Shown here: positions 52,173 through 64,000 of the stretch, in pieces | Layout: the number at the start of each line of letters is the position of its first letter | Position numbering within the stretch: position 1 is the stretch's first letter | NCBI RefSeq assembly: GCF_000016785.1 | Contig: NC_009486.1 | Span: forward strand, 1,364,001-1,428,000 | Reading direction: 5' to 3' | DNA from: Thermotoga petrophila RKU-1 | GTDB lineage: Bacteria > Thermotogota > Thermotogae > Thermotogales > Thermotogaceae | Length of the DNA: 64,000 nt | The notes under the pieces: generated by a model | Databases searched by the model: none | The model's input: only the letters and a program-made list of their open reading frames with translations | Told to the model about the DNA's origin: nothing | Made by a program: the position numbers and the translations under genes

Positions 52173-53597
52173 ATGAAGATAGAAAGACTCGATAAATACA
52201 TCTGGAAAATTCCAAAAGAAGGGAATATGAAGGTTGACGCGATCGTGTTCACAGACGCTGAGAGTGTGAACGATCCTCAATTCAGGGAAGCGATGAAACA
52301 GCTCGTGAACGTGGCCACGCTTCCCGGTATCGTGAAATACGCCCTCGCCATGCCAGACATACACTGGGGTTACGGATTCCCAATAGGGGGAGTCGCCGCC
52401 TTCGATGTGAGAGAAGGAGTCATCTCACCGGGTGGTGTGGGTTTCGATATAAACTGTGGAGTACGCCTGATGAAAACAGATCTCACTTACGAAGATGTGA
52501 AAGATAGAATAAGACCTCTCGTCGAAGCTATATACGAATTCGTTCCCGCGGGTGTTGGTTCAACAGGTGACATCGTCCTCGGCAAGAAAGGGCTCAGGAA
52601 GGTTCTCGTTGAAGGTGCGGAGTGGGCTGTCAAAGCAGGGTACGGTCTTGAGGAAGATCTGGAAAGAATCGAAGACGGTGGGAAGATACACCCAGCGGAT
52701 CCCTCACACGTATCGGAAGAAGCATTCGAGAGAGGAAATGACGAGCTCGGAACTCTTGGTGCGGGGAACCACTTCGTGGAGGTTCAGATGGTTCAGGAAA
52801 TATACGACGAAGAACTCGCTGAATTCTTCGGACTGGAGATCGGTACCATCACGGTAATGATCCACTCCGGAAGCAGAGGATTCGGACATCAGGTTGCAAC
52901 CGACTACATAAGGCTCATGAGGGATAAACTGAAAGAACACAACAAAAATCTACCCGACAAACAGCTTATAAACGCTCCGTTCGAACATCCACTCGGACAG
53001 GCCTATTATTCTGCCATGAATTGCGCGGCAAACTACGCGTTCGCGAACAGGGAGATCCTCGGGCATCTCGTTAGAAAAGCTTTCTGGAAAGTGTTCGGGA
53101 GAGACACACGTGTTGATCTCATCTACGACGTTGCTCATAACATCGCAAAAGTGGAAGAGTACGAAGTTGACGGAAAAAGAAGAAAACTGGTTGTCCACAG
53201 AAAGGGTGCCACACGTTCTCTTGGTCCCGGAAGCGAAAAGGTTCCTTCGATCTACAGAGAAGTGGGACAGCCCGTCATCATACCGGGTGACATGGGGACT
53301 GCTTCCTATCTTCTGGTGGGAACAAAGAAAGCCGAAGAAAAGGCCTTCGGTTCCACCGCACACGGAGCGGGGAGAGTCCTTGGAAGGTCTGCTGCCCTGA
53401 AGAAGCTGGATTACAGGGAAGTTCTCGATGAACTGGCAGAAAAGAATATTGTCGTCATGAGTAAAAGTAAAAAGACTCTGGTTGAAGAAGCTCCTGAAGT
53501 TTACAAAGACGTGGACAGAGTGGTGCAGATCGTTCATGAGATAGGTATTTCGAGAAGAGTGGCCAGGATGATTCCTCTTGGTGTTGTGAAGGGGTGA
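52173..53597 (+). CDS. rtcB: RNA-splicing ligase RtcB
   Basis: A 474-residue GTP/Mn-dependent ligase joining 2',3'-cyclic phosphate or 3'-phosphate ends to 5'-OH. Motifs: PGGVGFDINCGVRL with the metal cysteine, GAGNHFVEVQ, HSGSRGFGHQ and the guanylation-site HGAGR (AHGAGRVLGRS). The archease activator gene is not adjacent. The ATG at 52173 follows GGGAGGGAGA, 50 bp from the divergent Mut7-C gene. It leads a ten-gene plus-strand run. Confidence 0.96.
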   Translation: MKIERLDKYIWKIPKEGNMKVDAIVFTDAESVNDPQFREAMKQLVNVATLPGIVKYALAMPDIHWGYGFPIGGVAAFDVREGVISPGGVGFDINCGVRLMKTDLTYEDVKDRIRPLVEAIYEFVPAGVGSTGDIVLGKKGLRKVLVEGAEWAVKAGYGLEEDLERIEDGGKIHPADPSHVSEEAFERGNDELGTLGAGNHFVEVQMVQEIYDEELAEFFGLEIGTITVMIHSGSRGFGHQVATDYIRLMRDKLKEHNKNLPDKQLINAPFEHPLGQAYYSAMNCAANYAFANREILGHLVRKAFWKVFGRDTRVDLIYDVAHNIAKVEEYEVDGKRRKLVVHRKGATRSLGPGSEKVPSIYREVGQPVIIPGDMGTASYLLVGTKKAEEKAFGSTAHGAGRVLGRSAALKKLDYREVLDELAEKNIVVMSKSKKTLVEEAPEVYKDVDRVVQIVHEIGISRRVARMIPLGVVKG

Positions 53598-53601
53598 TAC
53601 C

Positions 53602-53994
53602 ATCGTAGAAAAAATGTATGTTCGAGAAGTGAAAGACGGGAAAGTGGTGGTGGCAAAAGCTAGAACGAGCGCTTGTGGGAGTTGCCCGGCAAAGAACATC
53701 TGTCTTTCCAACAACGAGATAAAACTCGAGATAGACTGGAACGGAGAAGATTTGAAGCCCGGTGATGAGGTTGTGGTAGACATACCCGAGTACGATCCTT
53801 TGAAGGTATCAACACTCGTTTATTTTCTTCCCCTTGTGATATTCGCGGTGACTGTGATAACTGGATACCTTTTTAGGCTGAAAGATTGGGTAACCTTCGT
53901 ACTTGCGCTGGGAAGCGTTTTCATCTATTATTCTCTGCTTCGTTTCAGAAGAAAAGACAGAAAACCTCCTAGAATCCTCAGGAAGGTCTCTTAG
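53602..53994 (+). CDS. RseC/MucC-like membrane protein
   Basis: A protein of 127-131 residues. The N-terminus has SACGSCPAKNIC (four-cysteine redox or Fe-S motif in about residues 25-40), and two hydrophobic spans follow at about 71-90 and 95-112. That is the SoxR-reducing/RseC layout. The normal start is ATG 53614, but it has no ribosome site nearby. GGGGTGAT (53591-53598) is placed correctly for the in-frame ATC at 53602, and starting there yields the usual family opening M-x-E-x-x-x-V. It follows rtcB by 4 bp. Confidence 0.82.
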   Translation: MVEKMYVREVKDGKVVVAKARTSACGSCPAKNICLSNNEIKLEIDWNGEDLKPGDEVVVDIPEYDPLKVSTLVYFLPLVIFAVTVITGYLFRLKDWVTFVLALGSVFIYYSLLRFRRKDRKPPRILRKVS

Positions 53995-54005
53995 GAGGTG
54001 TTTGC

Positions 54006-54356
54006 GTGACAATAGAAGAGATCGCCAGAATCGTAGAAGGAGAGATCCTTTGTGGAAACAAAGATCTGAACATAGAAAGAGCCGTTGCCACAGATCTCAT
54101 GAGTGATGTTCTCGCGTTTGCTGAGCCGAACGTTCTTCTGATCACAGGGCTTCACTCTCCACAGGCCGTGCGAACCGCCATGGTGGTGGGGATACCCGCT
54201 GTTCTCTTCGTCAGAAAAAAAGATATTCCTGAGACTATAGTCAATTTTGCGAAAGAATGCAACATCACCGTTCTTGCAACGAATCTTTCCATGTTCGAAA
54301 CTTGTGGCAGACTTTACATGAAAGGTTTGAAGCCCGTCAGGAGAGCGATAGAATGA
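54006..54356 (+). CDS. DRTGG-domain protein
   Basis: A 116-residue single DRTGG-like domain (EEIARIVEGEILCGNKDLNI...AVATDLMSDVLAFAEPNV). The family is found near pyruvate- and hydrogenase-linked metabolism, and its ligand is unknown. GTG at 54006 follows GGAGGTGTTTGC. It ends ATGA on the CBS-ATPase gene. A second, shorter homologue follows that gene. Confidence 0.8.
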   Translation: MTIEEIARIVEGEILCGNKDLNIERAVATDLMSDVLAFAEPNVLLITGLHSPQAVRTAMVVGIPAVLFVRKKDIPETIVNFAKECNITVLATNLSMFETCGRLYMKGLKPVRRAIE

Positions 54357-55318
54357 GCGTTTCCATCATAGACAGATTGCAAGCCATTTTCCAGGATGTC
54401 AGAGTTTCCGAGTTCATGAATCCGGACGTTATATACGTAACACCGGACAAGACACTTCTTCACGTGAAAGAGATTATGAGGATAAAGAGGATCTCAGGTG
54501 TGCCCGTAGTGGATGACAAAAAACGGGTAGTGGGAATCGTCAGTTTGGAAGACATCATAAAAGCCCTTGAGGGAAGTTACATAAAAGACAGTGTTGAAAA
54601 GCGCATGACGAAGAACGTGGTATGTCTGAAAGAAACAGACACCCTCCAGGACGCCGTCAAGACCTTTGAGAAATACGGTTATGGGAGATTTCCCGTTGTC
54701 GACGATGAGGGAAAACTTGTGGGGATCGTGACAAAGCACGACATCATCTATTTTCTTCTGGCAAAACTCGGCATCATGTATCTGCACGACAAAAGGATGG
54801 AAGAAGTCTTGGAAAAAGGAACCTCACTGATCACGGGAGAGGTCCTGGAAAAAGGAAAAGCGGATTTTGTTTTCCACATAGATTACTTCGATGTGAACAT
54901 GATCGGGATAGGGGCTTCCAAATTGAAGAGGTTTCTCTTAGAGCGAGGAGTGGATGAAGAACTGGCAAGAAGAATTGCAATAGCTACTTACGAAGCGGAA
55001 GCAAACGTTGTCATCCACAGCGAATCCGATGGGTACATATACTGCTTCATCGACAATGAGAAAATCACGGTGAGGGTAGAAGACAGAGGAAAAGGGATAG
55101 AAAATCTGGAACTCGCGATGAGAGAAGGCTATTCAACGGCTCCAGACCACATCAGAGAGCTCGGCTTTGGTGCAGGGATGGGGCTTCCAAACATGAAAAG
55201 GTACTCCGATAAAATGGTCATCATCTCAGAAGTGGGAAAGGGTGTAATCGTTGAGATGGTGTTCTTCAGGAGGGATAGAGGTGAGGATAAGGGAGATAGT
55301 GGAAAAACTGGGGCTTGA
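54353..55318 (+). CDS. CBS-pair protein with RsbW-like ATPase domain
   Basis: A 321-residue cytosolic protein. Two CBS domains (about 17-70 and 75-130; VSEFMNPDVIYVTPDKTL, then VEKRMTKNVVCLKETDT) would bind adenosine nucleotides. A DRTGG-like linker leads to a HATPase domain at the C-terminus with N box YEAEANVVIHS and G boxes VEDRGKGI and LGFGAGMGLPNMKRYSD, as in anti-sigma kinases. There is no phospho-accepting histidine, so it may be a serine kinase or a sensor switch. Overlaps: ATGA upstream and 38 bp with the next gene. Confidence 0.83.
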   Translation: MSVSIIDRLQAIFQDVRVSEFMNPDVIYVTPDKTLLHVKEIMRIKRISGVPVVDDKKRVVGIVSLEDIIKALEGSYIKDSVEKRMTKNVVCLKETDTLQDAVKTFEKYGYGRFPVVDDEGKLVGIVTKHDIIYFLLAKLGIMYLHDKRMEEVLEKGTSLITGEVLEKGKADFVFHIDYFDVNMIGIGASKLKRFLLERGVDEELARRIAIATYEAEANVVIHSESDGYIYCFIDNEKITVRVEDRGKGIENLELAMREGYSTAPDHIRELGFGAGMGLPNMKRYSDKMVIISEVGKGVIVEMVFFRRDRGEDKGDSGKTGA

Positions 55319-55610
55319 ACATGTGTGCGGTGATCTGAACACGGAAGTGGAACACGGTTTCACCTGTGACCTTTTGAGTGAAGTGCTGGGGAAAGCCCAG
55401 CCTTCGACACTCTGGATCACAGTGCAGTCTCACGTCAACATAATAGCGGTTGCCACGGTTGTCGGAATAAAGGGAATCGTTCTCTGTGACGGTCACGAAT
55501 ACGAAAAGGACACTGTGAAGAAGGCAGAGGAGAACGGAGTGGTGCTCCTTAAATCTCAGGAGAACTCCTTCATAGTTTCTGGGAAGGTGTACGAGCTGGG
55601 GTTGAGATGA
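55281..55610 (+). CDS. DRTGG-domain-like protein, second copy
   Basis: A 109-residue relative of the preceding DRTGG protein (shared pattern GFTCDLLSEVLGKAQPS...VATVVGIKGIVLCDG). GTG at 55281 follows AGGAGGGATAGAG and lies inside the CBS-ATPase gene by 38 bp. It overlaps the PHP gene by 4 bp (ATGA). Confidence 0.78.
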   Translation: MRIREIVEKLGLEHVCGDLNTEVEHGFTCDLLSEVLGKAQPSTLWITVQSHVNIIAVATVVGIKGIVLCDGHEYEKDTVKKAEENGVVLLKSQENSFIVSGKVYELGLR

Positions 55611-56305
55611 AGGCGGATTTACATGTGCACACGTGTCTGTCACCGTGCGCAGATCTGCTCATGATACCGCCCGTTGTGGAGAGGGCATCGGGAGATGTAC
55701 AGATTCTCGGCATAGTTGATCACAACAGCGCAAAAAACGTTCCTGCTTTTCTGAAAATGAAGAAACTCGTTGTCCCTGGAATAGAGATACAGACGGTGGA
55801 AGATGTTCACGTGCTCGGCTTTTTTTCCGATATCGAAAGCGCATTGAAAGTCACGAAGATCGTTTACGAACATCTTCCATCGGTGAAACACGATCATGAG
55901 AAAATGGGCTATCAGCTCTTTGTAGACGAAAAGGGGAATTACACGGGCTACGAAGACGTTCCACTCGGTTTTCCTTCAGATCTCACACTGTCTCAGGCTG
56001 TAGAGCTGATTCGATCATTTGGAGGGATACCGGTTTACGCGCATGTTGAGAAGAGATTCGGTGTTCTCTACCAGCTCGGTTTCTTTCCAGATCTCGAGAT
56101 TCCTGTTGCTGAAGTGGTGAGTAGAGAGGGAAAAGAAAATGCCCAGAAAAAGAATCTCAGGGTGATAGTGACATCGGACGCCCATTTTCCCTCTGATATA
56201 GGAAGAAGGTACATCGACATATCAGGAGCGCCGAATTCACCCGAGGAAGTACTGAAAAAGATCCTCAACAGCGAATACACACTGGGAGGTGTTCTGAATT
56301 GGTAA
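55607..56305 (+). CDS. PHP-domain phosphoesterase
   Basis: A 232-residue metal-dependent phosphoesterase. The first metal motif [11 protein letters not shown] is at residues 4-14, [10 protein letters not shown] follows, then further histidines in VHVLGFFSD and [11 protein letters not shown] near the C-terminus. It closes the signalling block and overlaps gltX by 7 bp. Relatives of this short type often occur beside [FeFe]-hydrogenase genes in Clostridia. Confidence 0.85.
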   Translation: MKADLHVHTCLSPCADLLMIPPVVERASGDVQILGIVDHNSAKNVPAFLKMKKLVVPGIEIQTVEDVHVLGFFSDIESALKVTKIVYEHLPSVKHDHEKMGYQLFVDEKGNYTGYEDVPLGFPSDLTLSQAVELIRSFGGIPVYAHVEKRFGVLYQLGFFPDLEIPVAEVVSREGKENAQKKNLRVIVTSDAHFPSDIGRRYIDISGAPNSPEEVLKKILNSEYTLGGVLNW

Positions 56306-57708
56306 GGGTGAGATTCGCACCGAGCCCCACTGGCTTTCTCCACGTTGGAGGAGCTCGAACCGCTCTGTTCAACTTTCTTTTCGCACGGAAAGAAAAAGGA
56401 AAGTTCATCCTCAGAATAGAAGACACCGATTTGGAGAGATCTGAGAGGGAGTACGAAGAGAAGCTCATGGAATCTCTCAGGTGGCTTGGTCTTCTGTGGG
56501 ATGAGGGACCGGACGTGGGAGGAGACCACGGTCCATACAGGCAGAGCGAGAGAGTGGAGATATACAGAGAACACGCTGAAAGGCTTGTAAAGGAGGGGAA
56601 GGCCTATTACGTTTACGCTTACCCTGAAGAGATCGAAGAGATGAGGGAGAAACTCCTCTCTGAAGGAAAGGCACCACACTACTCCCAGGAGATGTTCGAA
56701 AAGTTTGATACTCCCGAGAGAAGAAGGGAATACGAAGAAAAGGGTTTGAGGCCGGCTGTGTTTTTCAAGATGCCCAGAAAAGACTATGTGTTGAACGATG
56801 TGGTGAAAGGTGAAGTTGTGTTCAAGACAGGAGCAATTGGGGATTTTGTGATAATGAGAAGCAACGGTCTTCCCACCTACAATTTCGCCTGTGTGGTGGA
56901 TGACATGCTCATGGAAATAACACACGTTATCCGTGGAGACGACCATCTCTCAAATACACTGAGACAGCTCGCTCTCTATGAAGCGTTTGAAAAGGCTCCC
57001 CCCGTTTTTGCGCACGTTTCCACCATACTGGGACCCGATGGAAAAAAACTGAGCAAGAGACATGGAGCCACTTCTGTGGAAGCGTTCAGAGACATGGGAT
57101 ATCTTCCGGAGGCGCTTGTCAACTATCTGGCACTTCTTGGATGGTCTCACCCAGAGGGTAAAGAACTCCTCACTCTCGAAGAATTGATTTCTTCGTTTTC
57201 TCTGGACAGGCTCAGCCCGAACCCTGCGATTTTCGACCCACAGAAGTTGAAATGGATGAACGGTTACTATTTGAGGAACATGCCGATTGAGAAGCTCGCA
57301 GAACTGGCAAAGCCGTTCTTTGAGAAAGCCGGGATAAAAATAATCGACGAGGAGTACTTTAAAAAGGTATTGGAGATCACAAAAGAGAGAGTAGAGGTGC
57401 TTTCAGAATTTCCTGAAGAGTCCCGCTTCTTCTTTGAAGATCCAGCACCTGTTGAAATACCAGAAGAAATGAAAGAAGTGTTTTCACAGCTCAAAGAAGA
57501 GCTCCAGAACGTTCGGTGGACCATGGAAGAAATCACACCTGTCTTCAAGAAGGTACTGAAACAACACGGTGTAAAGCCCAAAGAATTCTATATGACGTTG
57601 AGAAGAGTTCTGACTGGTAGAGAAGAAGGTCCTGAACTCGTCAACATTATTCCTCTTCTTGGAAAGGAGATCTTTTTGAGAAGAATAGAAAGATCTCTGG
57701 GGGGATGA
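56299..57708 (+). CDS. gltX: Glutamyl-tRNA synthetase
   Basis: A 469-residue class I synthetase. HIGH-type motif in [18 protein letters not shown] and KMSKS-type KLSKRHG near residue 250. The C-terminal half is the helical anticodon domain. TTG at 56299 follows GGGAGGTGTTCTGAA. The known Thermotoga have two GluRS-like genes; which substrate set this one serves is not read from sequence. Confidence 0.96.
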   Translation: MVRVRFAPSPTGFLHVGGARTALFNFLFARKEKGKFILRIEDTDLERSEREYEEKLMESLRWLGLLWDEGPDVGGDHGPYRQSERVEIYREHAERLVKEGKAYYVYAYPEEIEEMREKLLSEGKAPHYSQEMFEKFDTPERRREYEEKGLRPAVFFKMPRKDYVLNDVVKGEVVFKTGAIGDFVIMRSNGLPTYNFACVVDDMLMEITHVIRGDDHLSNTLRQLALYEAFEKAPPVFAHVSTILGPDGKKLSKRHGATSVEAFRDMGYLPEALVNYLALLGWSHPEGKELLTLEELISSFSLDRLSPNPAIFDPQKLKWMNGYYLRNMPIEKLAELAKPFFEKAGIKIIDEEYFKKVLEITKERVEVLSEFPEESRFFFEDPAPVEIPEEMKEVFSQLKEELQNVRWTMEEITPVFKKVLKQHGVKPKEFYMTLRRVLTGREEGPELVNIIPLLGKEIFLRRIERSLGG

Positions 57709-57710
57709 GA

Positions 57711-58484
57711 ATGAACATCCAGAAACACGGAGAAGACTGGAAAGGTACAGTTGTGATCGTACACGGTCTCGGTGAACACTCCGGGAGGTACAGAAGACTT
57801 GTGAGAGAATTCGTTTCAGAGGGTGTTCAGGTGGTCACATTCGATCTACCAGGTCACGGCAAATCTCCCGGAAGAAGAGGGCACCTTCGTTTTGATGACG
57901 TTTTTAAAATATTGAACGAGATCACGAAAGATCTGGAAAGGTTCGTGCTCTTTGGTCACAGTCTCGGTGGATTGATAGCTATCAGATTCACTCAGATTTT
58001 TCAGCCAGAGAACCAGAAAGGGTTGGTGGTGTCGGCCCCCGCTATCCTGCTTCCAGATACCCATTCTCCGGTCCTTGAATTCATGGTGAGGTTTCTGTCC
58101 TTTTTTGTTCCATTCCTCACGATGAGCAACGGGATAAACCCGAGCGATCTTTCCAGGAACAGAGAAGCGGTGGAAGCGTACATAAGAGATCCCCTCGTTC
58201 ACGACAGAATCTCCTTCAAGCTCGCTTCAGATATGCTTTCCCATATGAAAAAGGTTCTCAAAGACGCTGAAAGGATAAAGGTTCCTGTTCTCATTCTTCA
58301 CGGAACTGATGACAGGGTGGTGTCTTTTGAGGGAAGCAAGAAGTTTTTCGAAGCACTGAGCACAGAGAAAAAACTGGTGAGCTTTCCTGGAGGATACCAT
58401 GAACTTTTTGAAGATCCAGAGCACCAGAAAGAGTTTTTCAAAACGATAGTCGAGTGGAGTCTCGAAAAACTCGGAGGGAAATAA
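57711..58484 (+). CDS. Alpha/beta-hydrolase, monoacylglycerol lipase-like
   Basis: A 257-residue cytosolic hydrolase. The nucleophile elbow FGHSLGG is near residue 85, with the aspartate in LHGTDDRVV and the histidine in GGYHELFED completing the catalytic triad. The oxyanion segment is VIVHGLGEHSGRY. Substrate is probably a monoacylglycerol or small ester. ATG 57711 is preferred (GGGGGG seven bases upstream); ATG 57705 overlaps gltX. Confidence 0.9.
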   Translation: MNIQKHGEDWKGTVVIVHGLGEHSGRYRRLVREFVSEGVQVVTFDLPGHGKSPGRRGHLRFDDVFKILNEITKDLERFVLFGHSLGGLIAIRFTQIFQPENQKGLVVSAPAILLPDTHSPVLEFMVRFLSFFVPFLTMSNGINPSDLSRNREAVEAYIRDPLVHDRISFKLASDMLSHMKKVLKDAERIKVPVLILHGTDDRVVSFEGSKKFFEALSTEKKLVSFPGGYHELFEDPEHQKEFFKTIVEWSLEKLGGK

Positions 58485-58485
58485 G

Positions 58486-59498
58486 TTGAAGGAGTTCAGG
58501 AAGATCTTAGAGGACAAAGCTTTTTTCTTCACGACACTGTACATATTGATTTCATTTCTCGTATTCAAGATTTTCCCGGATGTCTTTGCAGTGATTGTGT
58601 TGATGGTGTTCTTCACGCTCCTTTTGGATCCGGTCATTCGTTTCCTGGAGAAGCTGAAATTTGGAAAGTACTTCTCCAGGGTAGCAGCACTTCTTCTCTT
58701 CTTTTTCGTGATGGTTTATTCGCTTTACATGATCATTCCTCCTGTTTTCAACGAGTTTGGGAGTTTCATCGAATTCATGACAAAAGTTTTTGAAAGCAAG
58801 ATATGGAAAGACTACATAAAATCTCCTGAACTGATGCCGGTGTTCGATAAGATCATGAATTTTCTTGAACCAAAGCTCACAGATTTCCTGAACTATGTCT
58901 TTTCGCTTGTAACAACGAATTTTGTCTCTGTTACCACGATAATTGTTTTCACGCTTTTCGGACTCGGCTACACCGTGTTCTATATTCGCGAAATAGCCAG
59001 CTTCTTTGTTCTCATCTATCCAAAGAGTGTAAGAGCGGAAGCGAGAGAGTTTTTCCGTGATGTGTACGCGAGTATGGGGAGGTACATAAGGGTCATCTTC
59101 ATAAATGCTGTGATAATAGGACTCTCTTACTGGATTGTTTTCGAAGCTTTCAACTTGAAGTACAGCGCCATCATAAGCCTCTGGGCTTTTGTGACCAACT
59201 TCATTCCAATCGTTGGAGTGGTCCTGGAATACATCCCTGTACTTCTTTTTTCTCTCACTCTCGGTGTGAAAGGTGTTCTTCTCATAGCACTCTTTGCGAT
59301 CCTCATACATGCCGTTGCCTTCGTTGTCTTCATTCAGCTGATGAAAGGCCTCGAAAAGCTGAATCCCGTTTACATAATCTTGTCCATCCTGTTTTTTGGG
59401 AAACTCTTCGGATTGTTCGGATCTTTTGTGGGAGTGCCGCTCGCTCTGTTTTTCAAAGTCTTCTGGAGGAAATTTCTCAGGCCCCTTTTTGAGGCGGG

Positions 59499-59502
<4 letters not shown>
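58486..59502 (+). CDS. AI-2E/PerM family membrane transporter
   Basis: A 338-residue protein with about eight spans, of the UPF0118/PerM family. It has TRAxxx-like helices near 10-60 and the C-terminal GLFGSFVGVPLALFFKVFWR. Family members move small molecules such as AI-2 or Na+/H+; substrate here unknown. TTG at 58486 after GGAGGGAAATAAG. Confidence 0.8.
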
Positions 59503-63223
<3,721 letters not shown>

Positions 63224-63252
<29 letters not shown>

Positions 63253-64000
63253 GCTGAGTGTTTTCCCCCTCTGTGACACGTTTGAACTGCAGTCTTCCGA
63301 GGTCGTCTATGTTGATCACCTGTACCTTTATGGTATCACCGACTTTCACCTTTTTCAAGAACTGCCTCATATCTTCTCCTACTTTGCTCTGATGAAGGAG
63401 GCCTATCTTACCTGGTCTCACCTCTATGAACAGTCCGTAAGGTTCTATCCTTGTGACCTTTCCTTCCAGAACTTCTCCCACTTCTATTTCTTTGGCTATT
63501 TCCCTTATGAGTTCGATGGCCTTGTCAACGTTTTCTTCAGAACTTCCAACGACCTTGACGAGGCCTGTTTCGTCGTCGATCTCCACCTTCACATCGAAGT
63601 CTTTTATGATCTTCTTTATCACTCTGCCTCCAGGTCCTATGACATCCGCCACTTTTTCTGGATCGACCTTGGTTACCTTTATGATCGGTGCATACTTGGA
63701 CAGATGCGGTCTTGGAGCAGAGATGGTTTCATACATCCTGTCGAGAATGTACATTCTCGCTTCCCTTGCCTGCATGAGCGCTTTCATGAGGAGTTCATCT
63801 GAGACACCTGAGACCTTACAGTCCATCTGAAAGGCGGTGATTCCATCTCTTGTTCCAGCCACTTTGAAGTCCATATCACCGTAGTGGTCTTCCATTCCAA
63901 TGATGTCTGTGAGTATGATCTCGGCGTCTTCTTCAAGAATGAGCCCCATCGCTATTCCTGCAACGTGTTTCTTGATAGGAACTCCAGCATCCATCAGCGC
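63224..64000 (-). CDS. pnp: Polynucleotide phosphorylase, N-terminal part beyond window
   Basis: Only the C-terminal 258 codons are in the window. The visible part starts in the second RNase PH domain ([20 protein letters not shown]), then a KH domain with [12 protein letters not shown] near the middle and an S1 domain ([20 protein letters not shown]). It degrades RNA with phosphate and forms part of the RNA decay machinery. The N-terminus and start lie to the right of the window. Confidence 0.95.

Overview
The window reads as a chromosome segment of a hyperthermophilic bacterium of the genus Thermotoga, very close to T. maritima / T. petrophila / T. neapolitana. The evidence is a complete di-myo-inositol-phosphate (DIP) thermolyte gene set, a beta-fructosidase with the Thermotoga catalytic motifs, a ThkA/TrrA-type kinase-regulator pair, a 30-bp CRISPR repeat of the Thermotoga type, and dense operons with GGAGGTGA-type ribosome sites and frequent GTG/TTG starts. 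About 66 protein genes (two cut by the window ends), five tRNA genes, one CRISPR array and one broken gene are called. Species assignment is by recognition; no search was run.

Layout. 1-1012 (-): end of a sensory-type [FeFe]-hydrogenase operon. 1274-7740 (+): inositol-1-phosphate synthase, CTP:inositol-1-phosphate cytidylyltransferase, DIP-phosphate synthase, a minimal SufC/SufB-like pair, tRNA-Val(CAC), inositol monophosphatase, beta-fructosidase. 7741-8855: non-coding stretch with an orphan CRISPR array (7 repeats, no cas genes here). 8856-12967 (-): an ABC-2 exporter behind a near-consensus promoter with twin palindromes, then a phosphoglycerate dehydrogenase/aminotransferase pair. 13174-18881 (+): frr-uppS-cdsA-alaS plus a gene that looks like a divergent DNA sliding clamp. 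18837-23049 (-): clpC-DUF1844-ispD-hslO. 23126-24133 (+): flippase-like gene split by one in-frame TGA. 24139-24437: tRNA-Leu(GAG) and tRNA-Val(GAC). 24449-35759 (-): a run of 15 genes (potDABC, serS, rsmE, two unknowns, NUDIX, ispE, apt, pgi, coaE, rsmD, methyltransferase), preceded by tRNA-Cys. 35926-37565: phosphoglycerate mutase-like and a secreted zinc phospholipase/nuclease-like protein. 37543-42423 (-): full sufCBDSU operon. 42546-43059 (+): tRNA-Leu(UAA) and a cyclophilin-like protein. 43040-52122 (-): RNase-like, thkA, trrA, ileS, pilT, prfA, flgB, flgC, fliE. 52173-60557 (+): ten-gene run rtcB, RseC-like, DRTGG, CBS-ATPase, DRTGG, PHP, gltX, lipase, PerM-like, TPR protein. 60554-64000 (-): guaB, M16 protease, pnp (cut).

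How the parts work together. The left end couples thermoprotection (DIP synthesis) with Fe-S assembly. Two Fe-S assembly loci coexist: the two-gene SufCB-like pair and the five-gene suf operon. The DRTGG/CBS-ATPase/PHP genes are of types that in other anaerobes often sit beside [FeFe]-hydrogenase genes. Here they are about 53 kb from the hydrogenase-like gene and embedded in an rtcB/gltX operon.

Most interesting points: the sliding-clamp-like protein at 17829-18881; the hydrogenase-type signalling module at 53602-56305; the single-stop flippase at 23768; two genes whose best start appears to be AUC or AUU (RseC-like and prfA); a strong terminator between tRNA-Cys and potD; and several convergent gene pairs whose 3' ends overlap.
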